Below, in pieces: positions 61,137 through 62,001 of a stretch of DNA of 62,001 nt. The stretch covers positions 1 through 62,001 of the forward strand of contig NZ_BCWM01000020.1 of the NCBI RefSeq assembly GCF_001592205.1, given 5' to 3'. Both the position numbers and the translations under genes were made by a program. The notes below the pieces were generated by a model. It was not told the DNA's origin, did no database searches, and saw only the letters and a program-made list of their open reading frames with translations. Position 1 is the stretch's first letter; every line of letters begins with the position of its first letter. The DNA is from Brevundimonas vesicularis NBRC 12165. GTDB lineage: Bacteria; Pseudomonadota; Alphaproteobacteria; Caulobacterales; Caulobacteraceae.

Positions 61137-61811
61137 ATGCGCGCCAAGTTCATCGTCGCCAGCGTTTCCATCGCCGCCCTGCTAGGGGCGGCCGCCTGCA
61201 CCACCACCGACCCCTATCGCTCGGGTCCGGTTCGCAACAATACCGGAACCGGGGCCATCGCCGGTGCTCTGGGTGGCGCGGTTCTCGGCTATCTGACTAA
61301 CACCTCGAACGGCGAACAGGGCCGTAAGAATGCTCTGATCGGCGCGGGCATCGGCGCGCTGGGCGGCGCCGCCGTCGGCCAATACATGGATCGTCAGCAA
61401 CGCGCGATGGAAGCCGAACTGTCCGGCTCCGGCGTCGGGGTGGCGCGTCAGGGTGACCTGCTCGTGTTGCGCATGCCGTCGGACGTGACCTTCGCCACGA
61501 ACCAGTCCTCCATCGATCCGCGCTTCCTGCCGGTGCTGGACGACGTCGCTCGCGTTCTGCAACAGTATGACCAGTCGACCGTGGACGTGATCGGTCACAC
61601 CGACTCGTCGGGCGGCGACGCGATCAATCAACCTCTGTCGGAGCGCCGCGCGAGCAGCGTCGCCTCTGAACTGGTTCGTCGTGGCGTGATCGCCCAGCGC
61701 CTCTATGTCGCCGGCAATAGCTCGCGCAACCCGGTGGCCTCCAACGCAACAGCAGAAGGCAAGGCGCAGAACCGCCGGGTCGAAATCCTGATCCGTCCGT
61801 TCACCGGTTGA
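61137..61811 (+). CDS. OmpA-family lipoprotein with glycine zipper
   Basis: The 224-aa protein starts at ATG 61137 behind AAAAGGA. The lipoprotein signal has a GAAAC lipobox (Cys21). Residues ~38-85 form a glycine-zipper hairpin (GAIAGALGGAVLGYLTN, NALIGAGIGALGGAAVGQYM). The C-terminal OmpA domain has DVIGHTDSSGGDAINQPLSERRASSVASELVRRGV and KAQNRRVEILI, the peptidoglycan-binding site. It tethers the outer membrane to the wall (Pal/YiaD-like). A terminator follows. Confidence 0.95.
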   Translation: MRAKFIVASVSIAALLGAAACTTTDPYRSGPVRNNTGTGAIAGALGGAVLGYLTNTSNGEQGRKNALIGAGIGALGGAAVGQYMDRQQRAMEAELSGSGVGVARQGDLLVLRMPSDVTFATNQSSIDPRFLPVLDDVARVLQQYDQSTVDVIGHTDSSGGDAINQPLSERRASSVASELVRRGVIAQRLYVAGNSSRNPVASNATAEGKAQNRRVEILIRPFTG

Positions 61812-61837
61812 TCGGCGTCAAAATCAGAATGCTTGAG

Positions 61838-61865
61838 GGCGGCGTCGCGAGGCGTCGCCCTTTTC
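61838..61865 (+). terminator. intrinsic terminator of the OmpA-family gene
   Basis: A 10-bp stem, GGGCGGCGTC pairing with GGCGTCGCCC (two G-T wobbles), closes a GCGA tetraloop at 61838-61861 and is followed directly by TTTTCT. Good intrinsic terminator 27 bases after the stop. Confidence 0.8.
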
Positions 61866-61877
61866 TCTGCGTGGACA

Positions 61878-61895
61878 CATCACGCAAAAGGTGAG
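61878..61895. repeat. 18-bp intergenic motif, copy 2
   Basis: Second copy of ACATCACGCANAAGGTGA (N is A), 17 of 18 identical to 54288-54305. It lies between the two terminators at the right end. Both copies are in non-coding DNA. Confidence 0.6.
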
Positions 61896-61903
61896 ACGGC
61901 GCA

Positions 61904-61938
61904 AAGAAAAACGCCGCCTCCTTTCGGAAGCGGCGTTC
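61904..61938 (-). terminator. terminator for a minus-strand gene beyond the right edge
   Basis: AACGCCGC (61911-61918) and GCGGCGTT (61931-61938) pair, and the stem continues inward with one mismatch to the loop TTTC. On the minus strand the run TTTCTTT (complement of 61904-61910) follows, so it terminates a transcript coming from the right. Confidence 0.7.
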
Positions 61939-61955
61939 TGTCTTTCGACGACTTC

Positions 61956-62001
61956 TAAGCTCGAAGCCGACCTGGAAGAACCGGTCGGCTCCGAAAGTCT
62001 T
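61956..62001 (-). CDS. possible C-terminal end of a truncated minus-strand gene
   Basis: One minus frame reads DFRSRPVLPGRLRA and stops at TAG 61958-61956, 18 bases before the terminator hairpin, which is the expected spacing. Only about 15 codons are visible, so neither coding status nor product can be judged. The same DNA contains an 8-bp inverted repeat (61966-61973 and 61983-61990). Confidence 0.25.

Noticed and set aside
1..62001. CRISPR arrays, tRNA/rRNA genes, IS elements, integrases
   Set aside because: No regularly spaced repeats, tRNA-like cloverleaf ends, transposase or integrase motifs were recognised by eye.

Overview
The window reads as chromosomal DNA of an alphaproteobacterium of the Caulobacterales, most like Brevundimonas. 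The reasons are the high GC and the C/G-ending codons of the housekeeping part, the frequent GTG and TTG starts, the many 4-bp stop/start overlaps (ATGA, GTGA, TTGA), and the gene set (PutA with a separate Lrp-type regulator, hrcA-grpE, Bkd complex, TadG-like protein, pirin, OmpA lipoprotein). The genus is an inference from style and content. No rRNA, tRNA, CRISPR array, IS element or phage integration module was seen. No stretch over about 300 bases lacks a gene.

Region 1 (1-17300) is a surface-polysaccharide locus with a visibly lower and more mixed GC than the rest; one sampled line (9361-9420) is about 38% GC. It begins inside rfbD and holds rfbA (dTDP-rhamnose). A four-gene minus-strand operon follows for a GDP-D-glycero-D-manno-heptose type donor: gmhA, hddA, a fused hddC-gmhB and an SDR epimerase/dehydratase. 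Next come a GT4-like transferase, a 955-aa multi-module glycosyltransferase and a methyltransferase. An ABC capsule-type exporter operon (kpsM, kpsE, kpsT-like) carries an unrecognised 286-aa protein at its 3' end. The island closes with a small coiled-coil protein, an SDR, and a 741-aa transferase whose first half is a paralogue of the GT at 4994.

Region 2 (17300-31140) starts with proline catabolism (putA and a divergent Lrp-type gene with a 15-bp palindrome between them). A mannose cluster follows: a ManC-AGE fusion, a GT4 mannosyltransferase-like protein and PMM/PGM. Then come a DUF6894-like protein, two Crp/Fnr-type regulators, and divergent glmS and glmM for UDP-GlcNAc supply. Regions 1 and 2 together supply rhamnose, heptose, mannose and GlcNAc precursors.

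Region 3 (31130-46640) is core housekeeping: a lipoprotein, rph, hrcA-grpE, a proline-stalked subtilase autotransporter, a dienelactone-hydrolase-family protein, a kup-rsmB-rpe-heparinase-purH gene string, and an Rrf2 regulator with an SDR.

Region 4 (46640-62001) holds the branched-chain 2-oxoacid dehydrogenase complex (E1 alpha, E1 beta, E2, a small exported protein, E3) with a divergent Lrp-type regulator. It then has pirin, a WD40-like protein coupled to mtgA, an M2 (ACE-like) peptidase lipoprotein, a TadG/vWA protein carrying two tandem phage-tail-type repeats, a 2OG-Fe(II) oxygenase and an OmpA-family lipoprotein.

The items I would look at first are the vWA protein with inserted tandem repeats, the hddC-gmhB fusion, the unknown exporter-operon protein, the pseudo-GT2 module inside the 955-aa enzyme, and several perfect inverted repeats in leaders and intergenic gaps.
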